A DNA stretch of 64,000 nucleotides, from NCBI GenBank assembly GCA_049322755.1, contig JBMOQX010000011.1, positions 62,001 to 126,000 on the forward strand, read 5' to 3'. A program made the position numbers and the translations under genes. Source of the stretch: DATIUV01 sp049322755. Its GTDB lineage: Bacteria; Pseudomonadota; Gammaproteobacteria; Burkholderiales; UBA6910. The first letter of the stretch is position 1. Every line of letters starts with the position of its first letter. The notes beneath the pieces were generated by a model. That model was not told where the DNA came from and did no database searches. It was given only the letters and a program-made list of their open reading frames with translations. Shown here piece after piece: positions 34,811-43,230 of this stretch.

Positions 34811-35059
34811 GTGGGAATCCTGTCGTGGTTGATCTTCGGCCTCGTGGCCGGCGTGGTGGCGCGGCTCATCGTGCCCGGCAAGGACCCGGGCGGCATCATC
34901 GTGACCATCGCCGTGGGCATCGCCGGCGCGCTCATCGGCGGTTTCCTCGGCACGCAGCTCGGCTTCGGCAGCGTCACCGGCTTCGATTTCCGCAGCCTGG
35001 TGATCGCCGTGATCGGCAGCGTGGTGCTGCTGGTGCTGGTGCGGCTGTTTCGCAAATAA
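34811..35059 (+). CDS. GlsB/YeaQ/YmgE family small membrane protein
   Basis: An 82-residue protein with three hydrophobic segments. The pattern VGILSWLIFGLVAGVVARLIVPG followed by GGIIVTIAVGIAGALIGGFLG is the transglycosylase-associated (YeaQ/YmgE) family signature. The GTG at 34811 has a strong GGGAGG site 5 nt upstream (34800-34805). It diverges from ubiJ. Family members respond to stress; the molecular function is unknown. Confidence 0.85.
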   Translation: MGILSWLIFGLVAGVVARLIVPGKDPGGIIVTIAVGIAGALIGGFLGTQLGFGSVTGFDFRSLVIAVIGSVVLLVLVRLFRK

Positions 35060-35080
35060 ACCGGGAACGAAAGGGAGAGC

Positions 35081-35380
35081 ATGACGTTCAAGACCGTCCC
35101 CGCCGCGCTGCGCGCGACGCTCGCCGCCCTGCTGGCGGCGCTGGTGCTCGCCGCATGCGGCTCCAAGGTGAGCCAGGAGAACTTCGACCGGATCAAGTCG
35201 GGCATGACCAAGGAAGAGGTGGTGGCGATCCTCGGCAAGCCCGACGAAACCTCCGGTTTCAGCCTTGGCAACCTGTCGGGCGAAAGCGCCGCGTGGACCG
35301 GCAGGGACGCCAGCATCAGCGTCCAGTTCGCCAACGACAAGGTGCTGTCCAAGCAGTACTCCAAGGCCGCGGCGAAATAG
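35081..35380 (+). CDS. Small BamE/SmpA-like lipoprotein
   Basis: A 99-residue lipoprotein with lipobox LAAC (Cys26) and a BamE-like fold: ENFDRIKSGMTKEEVVAILGKPDE is the conserved start of this family, followed by a beta-rich end. It is shorter than BamE and lies 21 nt after the YeaQ-like gene, so it is an outer-membrane-associated lipoprotein of unknown role rather than the BAM subunit. Confidence 0.78.
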   Translation: MTFKTVPAALRATLAALLAALVLAACGSKVSQENFDRIKSGMTKEEVVAILGKPDETSGFSLGNLSGESAAWTGRDASISVQFANDKVLSKQYSKAAAK

Positions 35381-35401
35381 CGCGGCCGGCCCGCCGCGGC
35401 G

Positions 35402-36658
35402 TCAGCCGGCCTTGCGCGCGGGATACTCCGGTGCCAGGTCCACGGCGAGCTGCAGGTGGGCGACGCGCAGCGCCATCTCGGCTGCGGCCGGCGTTGGCGC
35501 GCGGGAGAAGATGAACCCGAGGTAGCTGGCACCGTCGGGCGGCGGGGCCAGCAGCTGCCCGGGCGCGGCGGTGATGCGCACGCCGGTCACGCCGGGGACC
35601 CGGAGCGCGGCGTCGATGTTGTGCACCCGCTGCAGAATGCCGCGGCGGGGAATCGGGATCATCATCGCGCCGGCCGCTTCGGCCGGGCCCGCGCCCGGCA
35701 AAGGCCGGCCCAGCGCCTGGCGCAGGATCAGTTCCTCCAGCGGCAAGCCGAGGGCCGGCGTGAGGATGCGTCCGCACAGGCCGCCGATCGAGCGCGGCGC
35801 GGCCTCCAGCAGCCAGACGCCGTCGGCGTTGACGCGCGCCTCGGCATGCACCGGCCCGGAGGTCAGCCCGGCCGCGGCGGTTATCCGCTGCACCGCGTCC
35901 GCCAGCGCCGCCTGCGTCCGCGCCGGCAAGCGCGAAGGGGTTACCAGGATCGTCTCCTCGAACGCCGGCCCGTCCAATGGGTCGGGCTTGTCGAAGAGCG
36001 CCAGCACCCGCAGCCGCCCGTTCTCGATCAGGCCCTCGAGCGCATGCTCGCTGCCCGGGATGAACTCCTCCAGCACCAGCCCCAGCGCGCGGCTGTCGCG
36101 GTCGGCGCGGTCCTGGATCGCGCGCACCCGGTCCACGGCATGCGGAAGGCCGGCCGGGTCGTCCGCCCGCAGCACGCCGCGGCTGCCGGAGAGGCGGCGT
36201 GCCTTGGCCACCACCGGAAAACGCAGCCCCGCCGCGGCGGCGGACGGATCGCCGTCCGCCGCCAGCGCACGGTACGCCGGGCAGGGCAGGCCGGCCTGCT
36301 GGAGCAGGCCGCGGAACGCGAGCTTGTCGTGCAGCCGCCGCACGGCGGCGGGGGGATTCGCCGCCACCCCGAGCCGCGCGGCCAGCACCGCCGCCAGCTC
36401 CAGCCCGGCGTCGTCCACCGCGATCACCGCATCGGGCCGCGCATCCAGGTCGGCCAGGATGGCGTCGGCGGCGGCCTCCGGCTGATCGAAGTGCACTGCC
36501 ATGCGCGCCGGCAGGCCCCAGTCCGGCGCCAGCCGGTGGCAGTAGTCGGCGCAGGCGATCACCTCCGCGTTCAGCCGGCGCGCGGCGGCGACGAAGGCCT
36601 CGTTGCGGTAGGAGGCGGCGGGGAGCAGCAACAGGATCTGCGGGCGGCGAGGCGGCAC
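35402..36658 (-). CDS. ATP-grasp domain enzyme of unknown substrate
   Basis: A 418-residue protein. An N-terminal Rossmann-like part (about 1-110) is followed by an ATP-grasp domain: HDKLAFRGLLQQAGLPCPAYRAL, PVVAKARRLSGSRGVLRAD with the ATP-binding Lys, LVLEEFIPGSE, and the metal-binding HAEARVNADGVWLLEAAPRSIGG. Enzymes of this shape ligate a carboxylate to an amine or thiol. It starts with GTG 9 nt after the upstream lipoprotein gene. Association with lipoproteins and a radical SAM protein may point to a small peptide or cofactor pathway, but this is inference. Confidence 0.82.
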   Translation of the reverse strand: MPPRRPQILLLLPAASYRNEAFVAAARRLNAEVIACADYCHRLAPDWGLPARMAVHFDQPEAAADAILADLDARPDAVIAVDDAGLELAAVLAARLGVAANPPAAVRRLHDKLAFRGLLQQAGLPCPAYRALAADGDPSAAAAGLRFPVVAKARRLSGSRGVLRADDPAGLPHAVDRVRAIQDRADRDSRALGLVLEEFIPGSEHALEGLIENGRLRVLALFDKPDPLDGPAFEETILVTPSRLPARTQAALADAVQRITAAAGLTSGPVHAEARVNADGVWLLEAAPRSIGGLCGRILTPALGLPLEELILRQALGRPLPGAGPAEAAGAMMIPIPRRGILQRVHNIDAALRVPGVTGVRITAAPGQLLAPPPDGASYLGFIFSRAPTPAAAEMALRVAHLQLAVDLAPEYPARKAG

Positions 36659-36667
36659 GGGAGTGCC

Positions 36668-37393
36668 TCAGCGCGGTGCGCGGGTGTAGCCGGTCAGCTC
36701 GAGGCGCTCGCGATCCCAGTCCCTCTGGACCCGGCCGCCGCCGCCCTCGCTGCCTCCGCCGCCGCCGGTCTTGTCGATGTAGTAGCGCAGGTCGTGGCGG
36801 AAACGCACGCTGCGCCCGGCGGCCGGCGCGTACCACTCGGTTTCCACGACGTAGGAGTCGGTGCGCCACAGGTCCTCGTCGCCGAAGATCAGCTGGCGCT
36901 CGATGACCACGGCGTCGAAATCGCCCGCCGGGGTCTTCACGGTCTCGCGCCCCAGCACCCGCGCCTGGACGCGCACCGGGAAACGCTCGCCGGTGCGGGA
37001 ATCGACCGCCGTGACGGTCCGGGTCCAGCGTCCGCCGTCGGCGAGGGGGAATTCCAGCAGGGGCAGCGGCGGCTCGAAGCGGACGGCCTGGCCGGCGGGC
37101 GTGAGTCCCGCGTGCGGATTCCAGCCGGGGCTGAAACGCTGCGTCTCGCTGCGGGTGCCGCGGCTCACCTCCACGCTCACCCCGTCGGCTGTCACCGCCG
37201 CCACGCGATAGGTGACCGGGCCCTTTTCATAGCCGCGGAAGCCGTCGTGGATCGTGTAGGTCCAAGCATCGCCGGCGCGCAACGCGGGCGCTGCCACCGG
37301 GCCGTCCAGCGGCGGTCGGCCGGCGCAGCCGGCGAGGGCCGCCGCGCAAACCACGGCGGCCAGGGTGCGGACGATGGCGGGGACACGGTTCAT
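36668..37393 (-). CDS. Lipoprotein, paralogue of the next gene
   Basis: A 241-residue lipoprotein with lipobox LAGC (Cys23). The rest is beta-rich with repeated motifs AGDAWTY, DGFRGYEKG, VLGRETVKTPAGDFDAV and EWYAPAAGRSVRFRHD. It is clearly homologous along its whole length to the gene at 37453. A Gly/Ser-rich insert (GGGGGSEGGGG) near residue 215 distinguishes it. I do not recognise the family. It lies 59 nt from its paralogue and 9 nt from the ATP-grasp gene. Confidence 0.8.
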   Translation of the reverse strand: MNRVPAIVRTLAAVVCAAALAGCAGRPPLDGPVAAPALRAGDAWTYTIHDGFRGYEKGPVTYRVAAVTADGVSVEVSRGTRSETQRFSPGWNPHAGLTPAGQAVRFEPPLPLLEFPLADGGRWTRTVTAVDSRTGERFPVRVQARVLGRETVKTPAGDFDAVVIERQLIFGDEDLWRTDSYVVETEWYAPAAGRSVRFRHDLRYYIDKTGGGGGSEGGGGRVQRDWDRERLELTGYTRAPR

Positions 37394-37452
37394 CGGATGC
37401 CTCCGGGGAATTCGGGCAGACCCGGATTGGACCGGCGCCCGCGAAGCGGCGT

Positions 37453-38175
37453 TCAGCGCGGCGCGCGGACGTACTCGACGAGCCCGAGGCGCTCCCGTGC
37501 CCAGTCGATGCGGTTGCCCATGGGGTCGCGGCCGCGCATCTTGTCGACGTAGTGGTTTCGGTCGTGCCGGAAGCGCACGCTGCGTCCGACCGCCGGCGCG
37601 TACCACTCGGTGACCACCTGCAAGGTGTCGGTGCGCCAGATGTCGGTCTCGCCGTCGCCGATGCGCAGCGAGCGCTGAATGCGCACGGTATCGAACGTGC
37701 CGGCGGGGGTGGTGACGGTCTCCCGCCCCAGCACGCGGCCGTCCACCCACACCCGGAAACGCGCCCGGGTGCGCGCGTCGGTGGCCGTCACCGTCTGCGA
37801 CCAGCGGGCGCCGTCCTCGAGCGGAAACCGGAACAGCGGCAGCGCCGGATCGTAGGTGACGGCGTTGCCGGCGGGGGTCTCGTCGTCGATCGGATTCCAG
37901 CCGCGGGTGAAGCGGCGCGTCTCGGCGCCGTTCTCGTCGCTGATCTCCACGGTCACGGTGTCGCCCTGGACGCTCTTGACGACGAAGCGGCGCTGGCCGC
38001 GCTCGAAACCGCGGAAGCCGTCGAGCACGACGTAGGTCCAGGCGTCGCCCGCCCGCACGTCGGGCGCCGGAACCGGCGCGCCGACGCTCGCCAGGTTGGC
38101 GGAGGCGCAGCCGCCGACGGCGGCGGCCGCGAGTCCGGCGGCCAGCAGGCGCGCGGCGCGTTGGATCAGGCTCAT
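37453..38175 (-). CDS. Lipoprotein, paralogue of the previous gene
   Basis: A 240-residue lipoprotein with lipobox VGGC (Cys23). It shares AGDAWTY, DGFRGFERG, VLGRETVTTPAGTFDTV, EWYAPAVGRSVRFRHD and the YVRAPR end with the adjacent gene. The pair is a tandem duplication. Lack of known motifs prevents a functional call; outer-membrane or periplasmic location follows from the lipobox. Confidence 0.8.
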   Translation of the reverse strand: MSLIQRAARLLAAGLAAAAVGGCASANLASVGAPVPAPDVRAGDAWTYVVLDGFRGFERGQRRFVVKSVQGDTVTVEISDENGAETRRFTRGWNPIDDETPAGNAVTYDPALPLFRFPLEDGARWSQTVTATDARTRARFRVWVDGRVLGRETVTTPAGTFDTVRIQRSLRIGDGETDIWRTDTLQVVTEWYAPAVGRSVRFRHDRNHYVDKMRGRDPMGNRIDWARERLGLVEYVRAPR

Positions 38176-38191
38176 GGGGCTCCGGGTCGTC

Positions 38192-39622
38192 TCAGAATCC
38201 GGCGAGCTGCTCGTCGGTGGGCTCGGCGCAGCAGTACCACGGCTCCGACAGGTGGGGGATCGGCTGTCCCGCGCACCCTGCCGGCAGGGCCGGCGCCGGG
38301 CGCCCCGCCGCCGCATGCGCGAGTCGCCAGATGCGCGTGAACACCTCGGCGCGGGGTGTCGCCGCGTCGGTCTGCGCCACGCAGGCGTGCACCTGCGCCT
38401 GCAACGCGTCGACCCGCGCGTCGGGATGCACCCACGGATAGCCCAGCGAGCGCGGGTCGAAGGCGGCGATCTGCTGCCGGAACCCCGGCAGCTCCAGCAG
38501 GCGCGAGCCTTCGGGGATCAGCAGGCGGATGGCGAGCTGGACCGGCGGGACGGCCGCCACCAGCTCGAGTTCCGCCAGCGTCGCCAGCAGCCGGATGTAG
38601 CCCTCCAGCGTGGTCCACGGGGTAAAAGCGACAAAGGTGGGCGCCAGCGCAATGCCGGCCTCCCGCATCAGGCCCACCGCGCGACGGAAATCCGCCGCGG
38701 TGTGGTTCTTGTCCAGCTTTTCCAGCACCGCGTCGTCCACCGATTCCACCGCCGAGGTGACGAACAGGCAGCCGGCGCGCGCCAGTTCCGGCAGCAGCGC
38801 CGCATGCTCGATCAGGTGCTGGATCTTGATGGTGGCGTCGAACGTGATCCCCGGAAAGGCGTCATTGAGCGCCCGCACCACGCGCAAGGCGTGGGTCGGC
38901 CCGTTGAGGAAATCGGGATCGCCGAAGGAGACGTGCTCCGCGCCCGCCGCCACCTGCTGCCGGATGTCGGCCAGCACCACTTCGGGCGGCACGGCGCGGA
39001 AGCGCCCGCCGTAGACCGGCACCACCGGGCAGTGCCGGCACAGGTGCTTGCAGCCGCGGCTGGCGTCCGCGAACGCGCAGACGCGGCGGCTGCCGTCCGG
39101 CAGCACCAGGCGGGCGTAACGCGCGAGCGGCGGCAGGCTTTCCCGCGCCGGCGTGACGAAGTCCACTTTCTCCACCGCGATGGCGGCGGTCTCCGGCGGC
39201 TCGCCGCGCCGCAGCGCCGCGGCGACGCGCACCAGTGCCGCTTCCGGCTCGCCGCCGAGGATGGTGCCGACGCCCAGCGAGCGCAGCATCGCGGCGTTCG
39301 CCGGCGCGTACAGGCCATAGGCCGCCAGATGGGCCGCCGGGGCCAGTTCGCGGATGCGCGGCAGCGCCGCCACCGCGATGCGGGTGGCCGTGTGCATGCC
39401 CAGGTGGATGGCCACCAGGTCGGCGCCGGCCAGCGCCTGCGCGTCCAGCCGCTGCTGCGTCAGGTCCAGCGTGCGCACCTGAGCGCCGGCCTGGGTCAAC
39501 TGCGCCGCCGGCTGGGCCAGCGCGAACGGCTGCCGCCCGAGCTCGTAGGGATTCACCAGCACCGCGCGCACGCCGCGGGCGTCGGCGAGCAGCGAGGGGG
39601 CAGCGAGGGCGGCGGGTTGCAT
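38192..39622 (-). CDS. B12-binding radical SAM protein with CCAEP tail
   Basis: A 476-residue protein. An N-terminal cobalamin-binding-like domain (about 18-140; ADLVAIHLGMHTATR) is followed by a radical SAM domain with GCKHLCRHC (Cys191, Cys195, Cys198) coordinating the 4Fe-4S cluster. The C-terminus reads EPWYCCAEPTDEQLAGF, with Cys464-Cys465-Ala-Glu-Pro468. This is the CCAEP tail of the CUAEP/CCAEP-tail radical SAM (seleno)protein family, in which the second position is selenocysteine in other species. Here it is Cys (TGC), so no selenocysteine insertion is needed. It starts 21 nt after ubiE and precedes the lipoprotein pair. Confidence 0.83.
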   Translation of the reverse strand: MQPAALAAPSLLADARGVRAVLVNPYELGRQPFALAQPAAQLTQAGAQVRTLDLTQQRLDAQALAGADLVAIHLGMHTATRIAVAALPRIRELAPAAHLAAYGLYAPANAAMLRSLGVGTILGGEPEAALVRVAAALRRGEPPETAAIAVEKVDFVTPARESLPPLARYARLVLPDGSRRVCAFADASRGCKHLCRHCPVVPVYGGRFRAVPPEVVLADIRQQVAAGAEHVSFGDPDFLNGPTHALRVVRALNDAFPGITFDATIKIQHLIEHAALLPELARAGCLFVTSAVESVDDAVLEKLDKNHTAADFRRAVGLMREAGIALAPTFVAFTPWTTLEGYIRLLATLAELELVAAVPPVQLAIRLLIPEGSRLLELPGFRQQIAAFDPRSLGYPWVHPDARVDALQAQVHACVAQTDAATPRAEVFTRIWRLAHAAAGRPAPALPAGCAGQPIPHLSEPWYCCAEPTDEQLAGF

Positions 39623-39643
39623 CGCGGGATTCGGCGCAGTCGG

Positions 39644-40378
39644 TCAGATCTTGTAGCCGCGGTGGACCGCGACCACGCCGCCCGCGAAGTTGAAATACTC
39701 CACGCGCTCGAAACCGACGGCTTGCATCATCGCCTTCAGCTCTTCCTGGGACGGGTGCATGCGGATCGACTCGGCCAGGTAACGGTAGCTCTCGGCGTCG
39801 CCGGCCACCAGCCGGCCCATCGCCGGCAGGACGTTGAACGAGTACAGGTCGTAGAGCGGTGCCAGGGGCTTCCAGACGCGCGAGAACTCCAGCACGATGG
39901 CGCGTCCGCCGGCGCGCAGCACCCGCAGCATCTCGGCCAGCGCCTGCTCCTTGCGGGTCATGTTACGCAGGCCGAACGCCACGCTCACGCAATCGAAGTG
40001 ATCGGCCGGAAACGGCAGTTTCTCGCAGTCGCACTGCGCCACCGGCAGCGCAAGTCCCTGGTCCAGGAGCCGGTCGCGGCCGATCGAGAGCATCGAGCCG
40101 TTGATGTCGGTGAGCCAGACTTCGCCCCCGGCGCCGACGCGCCTGGCGAACAGGCGCGCCAGGTCGCCGGTGCCGCCGGCGATGTCCAGCACCCGATGGC
40201 CGGGGCGGGCGTTGGCGAGATCCACCGCCATGCGCTTCCACAGCCGGTGCAGGCCGCCCGACATCAGGTCGTTCATCAGGTCGTAGCGGGACGCCACCGA
40301 GTCGAACACGCCGGCGACGCGGGCGGCCTTCTCCTGCTCTGCCACCGACTGGTAACCGAAATGCGTCGTCTTGGTCAT
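39644..40378 (-). CDS. ubiE: Ubiquinone/menaquinone C-methyltransferase UbiE
   Basis: A 244-residue SAM methyltransferase for ubiquinone (and menaquinone) synthesis. The N-terminus carries FGYQSVAEQEKAARVAGVFDSVASRYDLMNDLMS, the SAM site is VLDIAGGTGDLARLFA, and VAFGLRNMTRKEQALAEMLRVL and the C-terminal FNFAGGVVAVHRGYK are conserved. It follows the DUF971 gene on the same strand, which is the usual betaproteobacterial order. Confidence 0.94.
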   Translation of the reverse strand: MTKTTHFGYQSVAEQEKAARVAGVFDSVASRYDLMNDLMSGGLHRLWKRMAVDLANARPGHRVLDIAGGTGDLARLFARRVGAGGEVWLTDINGSMLSIGRDRLLDQGLALPVAQCDCEKLPFPADHFDCVSVAFGLRNMTRKEQALAEMLRVLRAGGRAIVLEFSRVWKPLAPLYDLYSFNVLPAMGRLVAGDAESYRYLAESIRMHPSQEELKAMMQAVGFERVEYFNFAGGVVAVHRGYKI

Positions 40379-40386
40379 GGGTTCCG

Positions 40387-40507
40387 GGCGATGGGTGATG
40401 GGTAATGAGCGATGGGCGATGGGTGATTGGTGATGGGCGAACGGCGAGGCGCTACGGGTGACCGGATGTTATCTCCCCATTCCCGATTCCCCATTACCCA
40501 TCCCCCG
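40387..40507. repeat. GATGGGYGATGGG low-complexity repeat with inverted partner
   Basis: The gap between ubiE and the DUF971 gene has a degenerate GATGGGTAATG/GATGGGCGATG array at about 40387-40437 and a CCCATTCCC/CCCCATTACCCATC array at 40475-40503 that is its approximate reverse complement. The two can pair into a long imperfect hairpin. No gene is seen. Confidence 0.55.
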
Positions 40508-40924
40508 CTACTTGGATTTGCCCCGCGGCCGCGGGGCGTCGCCGCCGGGTTTCGGGTCGCGGCTCTCGCCGGCCTCCTCCAGGCGCTTCAGGTAGCGCTG
40601 CCACATCTCGTCCTGGTGCTGCCCGTAGTCGTAGAGCAGGTCCCACGAATAGATGCCGGTGTCGTGGCCGTCCGAGAAAATCAGCCGCACCGCGTAGCTT
40701 CCCACCGGTTCGATCTCGTTGATGGTGACTTCCTTCTTCCCGGCCTGCAGCGTCTCCTGGCCCGGTCCGTGGCCCCGCACCTCGGCCGAGGGCGAGTAGA
40801 CCCGCAGGAATTCGCACGGCAGGCTGAAACGCGCGCCGTCGGCGTAGGAAATTTCCAGGACGCGGGAAGCCCGGTGGAGCTTGATCTCGGTCGGAGCGGG
40901 GATGGTGTTATCGGGGCCGGCCAT
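40508..40924 (-). CDS. DUF971 protein
   Basis: A 138-residue protein containing the DUF971 domain (about 10-110; TEIKLHRASRVLEISYADGARFSLPCEFLRVYSPSAEV, HDTGIYSWDLLYDYG). It is followed by a Lys/Arg/Pro tail. DUF971 also occurs in gamma-butyrobetaine hydroxylases. In betaproteobacteria this gene commonly precedes ubiE, as here. The role is unknown, but conserved linkage suggests a part in ubiquinone synthesis or iron-sulfur handling. The Met at 40924 is preferred over the upstream Met at 40996, which adds Arg/Leu-rich residues outside the domain. Confidence 0.85.
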   Translation of the reverse strand: MAGPDNTIPAPTEIKLHRASRVLEISYADGARFSLPCEFLRVYSPSAEVRGHGPGQETLQAGKKEVTINEIEPVGSYAVRLIFSDGHDTGIYSWDLLYDYGQHQDEMWQRYLKRLEEAGESRDPKPGGDAPRPRGKSK

Positions 40925-41044
40925 GGGAGAAAGGGTCGGGAAACGGGGGTCGGAAAGCAATGATAAACCACCCCGGTCCCGCCGGACAGCGAACAACCCT
41001 TTGTGCCGCCTAGGTTTTGCCGGATCCCGGGAAGTGTAACGAAG

Positions 41045-41062
41045 CTGTCATTTTGGTTTCAT
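41045..41062 (+). promoter_or_regulatory. Pho-box-like site upstream of phoB
   Basis: CTGTCAT at 41045-41051, four bases TTTG, then GTTTCAT at 41056-41062 reproduces the 7-4-7 arrangement of the Pho box. The first half matches perfectly and the second in five of seven positions. It lies 39-56 nt upstream of the phoB GTG. Autoregulation by phosphorylated PhoB is the expected meaning. Confidence 0.6.
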
Positions 41063-41100
41063 ACTATGGTCGCCGGCATGAGCACACAAAGGGCATTTTC

Positions 41101-41787
41101 GTGAGCGCGACCGTACTGGTGGTGGAGGATGAACCGGGCATCCAGGAGCTCATCTCATACAACCTGAAGCAGGCGGGGCACCTGCCGCTGCGGGCCCACA
41201 GCGCCGAGGAGGCGCAGCAGATCGTCAAGAACGCGCTGCCGGACCTGGTGCTGCTGGACTGGATGCTGCCCGGCGCCAGCGGCATCGAGTTCGCCAAGCG
41301 GCTGCGCTCGGACGAACGCACCCGCACGATACCCATCATCATGCTCACCGCCCGCACCGAGGAGCGCGACAAGATCAATGCGCTGGACACCGGCGCCGAC
41401 GACTACATCACCAAGCCGTTCTCGCCGCGGGAGATGATCGCCCGCATCCGCGCCGTGCTGCGGCGCCGGGCGCCGCAGATGACCGACGACCCGGTCACCA
41501 TCGCCGGGCTGACGCTGGACCCCTCGACCCACCGCGTCAACGGCGACGGCATCCAGGTGGTGCTGGGCCCCACCGAGTTCCGGCTGCTGCACTACCTGAT
41601 GACCCACCCCGAGCGGGTGCACTCCCGCTCCCAGCTGCTGGACCAGGTTTGGGGTGACCACGTGTTCGTCGAGGAGCGCACCGTCGACGTCCACATCCGG
41701 CGGTTGCGCAAGGCGCTGGAGTCGGCGGGGAAGGCCGACCTGATCCAGACCGTGCGCGGCGCCGGCTACCGCCTGTCGGCGACCTGA
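41101..41787 (+). CDS. phoB: Phosphate regulon response regulator PhoB
   Basis: A 228-residue OmpR-family regulator. The receiver domain (about 1-120) has the acidic pocket VVEDE, the phosphorylated Asp in LVLLDWMLPG, Thr in MLTART and Lys in YITKPFSP. The winged-helix domain (about 130-228) contains PTEFRLLHYLMTHPERVHSRSQLLDQVWG, typical of PhoB. The GTG at 41101 is the start; 35 nt after its stop phoR begins. A Pho-box-like site stands in front. Confidence 0.92.
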   Translation: MSATVLVVEDEPGIQELISYNLKQAGHLPLRAHSAEEAQQIVKNALPDLVLLDWMLPGASGIEFAKRLRSDERTRTIPIIMLTARTEERDKINALDTGADDYITKPFSPREMIARIRAVLRRRAPQMTDDPVTIAGLTLDPSTHRVNGDGIQVVLGPTEFRLLHYLMTHPERVHSRSQLLDQVWGDHVFVEERTVDVHIRRLRKALESAGKADLIQTVRGAGYRLSAT

Positions 41788-41821
41788 GCCGCCGCGGCGG
41801 GCCGCGCCCGGGTATGGGACA

Positions 41822-43180
41822 ATGGATTTTTGGTTCCCTGAGTTTCCGGGCGTGTCCAGTTTCTGGCAGCGAACGCTCGCCGGGGTCGCCGCCGCCACCT
41901 TGGCGGCACTCCTGGCATGGGCCGTGTGGGGGGCGCTGGCGGCGCTGGCGGTGTTCAGTGCCCTGCTCCTGCTGCTGCTGTTTCACCACCTGCGCAACCT
42001 GGCCGTGCTGTTCCGCTGGGTCGAGGCCCCCGACCCGCAGCACCCGCCCGAAACCACCGGCATCTGGGACGACCTGTTCTCGCGGCTCTACCGCCTGACG
42101 CGGGCCCACGTCCGCAGCCGCCAGGAGCTCTCCGAGGCGCTCAACCGTTTCCGCGAGGCGGCCGCGGCGCTGCCCGACGGGGTGGTCATCCTCGACGACG
42201 ACGACCGCATCCAGTGGTGCAATCCCAACGCCGAGGCCCACTTCGGCCTCGACCGCCGGCGCGACGTGGGCCAGCAGATCACCAACCTGGTGCGCGATCC
42301 GCGCTTCGTCGACTACCTGAACGAGCGCAACTACGGCGAGCCGATCGTCATCCGGCTCGAGCGCGACGCCCCGATCACGGCGTCGGTTCAGCTGGTGCCG
42401 TTCGGCGAGAACCAGAAGCTGCTCATCAGCCGCGACATCACCAGCATCGAGCGCGCCGACACCATGCGCCGGGATTTCGTCGCCAACGTCTCCCACGAGC
42501 TGCGCACGCCGCTCACCGTGGTGGGCGGTTTCCTGGAGACGCTGGCGGATGCCCGGGAGCACGACCCCGAGCTGCTGCGCCGCTCGCTGGACCTGATGCG
42601 CCACCAGACCGCGCGCATGCAGCGCCTGGTGGAGGACCTGCTCACCCTGTCCCAGCTGGAGAGCTCGCACAAGCTGCTGCGCGAGGAGAAGGTGGACGTC
42701 CCGGAGCTGATCCGCGTGCTCTACGGCGAGGCCCAGTCGATCTCCGGCGGGCGCCACCGCATCGGCATCGACCTGAAGTGCGACGACTGGCTGCTGGGCA
42801 ACGGCCACGAGCTGCGCAGCGCGTTCACCAACCTGGTGTCCAACGCGGTGCGCTACACCCCCGAGGGCGGGCGCATCGACCTGATCTGGGAGGTGAGGAA
42901 CGGGCAGCCGGTGTTCAGCGTCCGGGACACCGGCATCGGCGTCGAAGCGCACCACATTCCGCGCCTTACGGAGCGCTTCTACCGGGTCGACCGCGGACGT
43001 TCGCGGGAAACCGGCGGCACCGGGCTCGGGCTGGCGATCGTCAAGCACGTGGTGTCGCGCCACCAGGCGGTGCTGGAAGTGCAGAGCGAGATCGGCAAGG
43101 GCAGCGTGTTCAGCGTGCGCTTTCCGGATGCGCGGCGGCTGCCCGCCCCGCGCGTGGGCCGCGCCGGGCGCGTTGCGTAG
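41822..43180 (+). CDS. phoR: Phosphate regulon sensor kinase PhoR
   Basis: A 452-residue histidine kinase. Two N-terminal membrane segments (about 15-55) have no periplasmic domain between them, as in PhoR. A PAS domain (about 105-215; LPDGVVILDDDDRIQWCNPNAEAHFGL), HisKA with FVANVSHELRTPL (phosphorylated His) and an HATPase domain with NLVSNAVRYTPEGG, DTGIGV and GGTGLGLAIVKH follow. PhoR senses phosphate through PhoU and PstB; no pst gene is in the window. Confidence 0.92.
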   Translation: MDFWFPEFPGVSSFWQRTLAGVAAATLAALLAWAVWGALAALAVFSALLLLLLFHHLRNLAVLFRWVEAPDPQHPPETTGIWDDLFSRLYRLTRAHVRSRQELSEALNRFREAAAALPDGVVILDDDDRIQWCNPNAEAHFGLDRRRDVGQQITNLVRDPRFVDYLNERNYGEPIVIRLERDAPITASVQLVPFGENQKLLISRDITSIERADTMRRDFVANVSHELRTPLTVVGGFLETLADAREHDPELLRRSLDLMRHQTARMQRLVEDLLTLSQLESSHKLLREEKVDVPELIRVLYGEAQSISGGRHRIGIDLKCDDWLLGNGHELRSAFTNLVSNAVRYTPEGGRIDLIWEVRNGQPVFSVRDTGIGVEAHHIPRLTERFYRVDRGRSRETGGTGLGLAIVKHVVSRHQAVLEVQSEIGKGSVFSVRFPDARRLPAPRVGRAGRVA

Positions 43181-43230
43181 TATTCCGTCGGGGAAACGCC
43201 GCGGTTTGCGGCGGGGCCGGCGGGCCGGTC

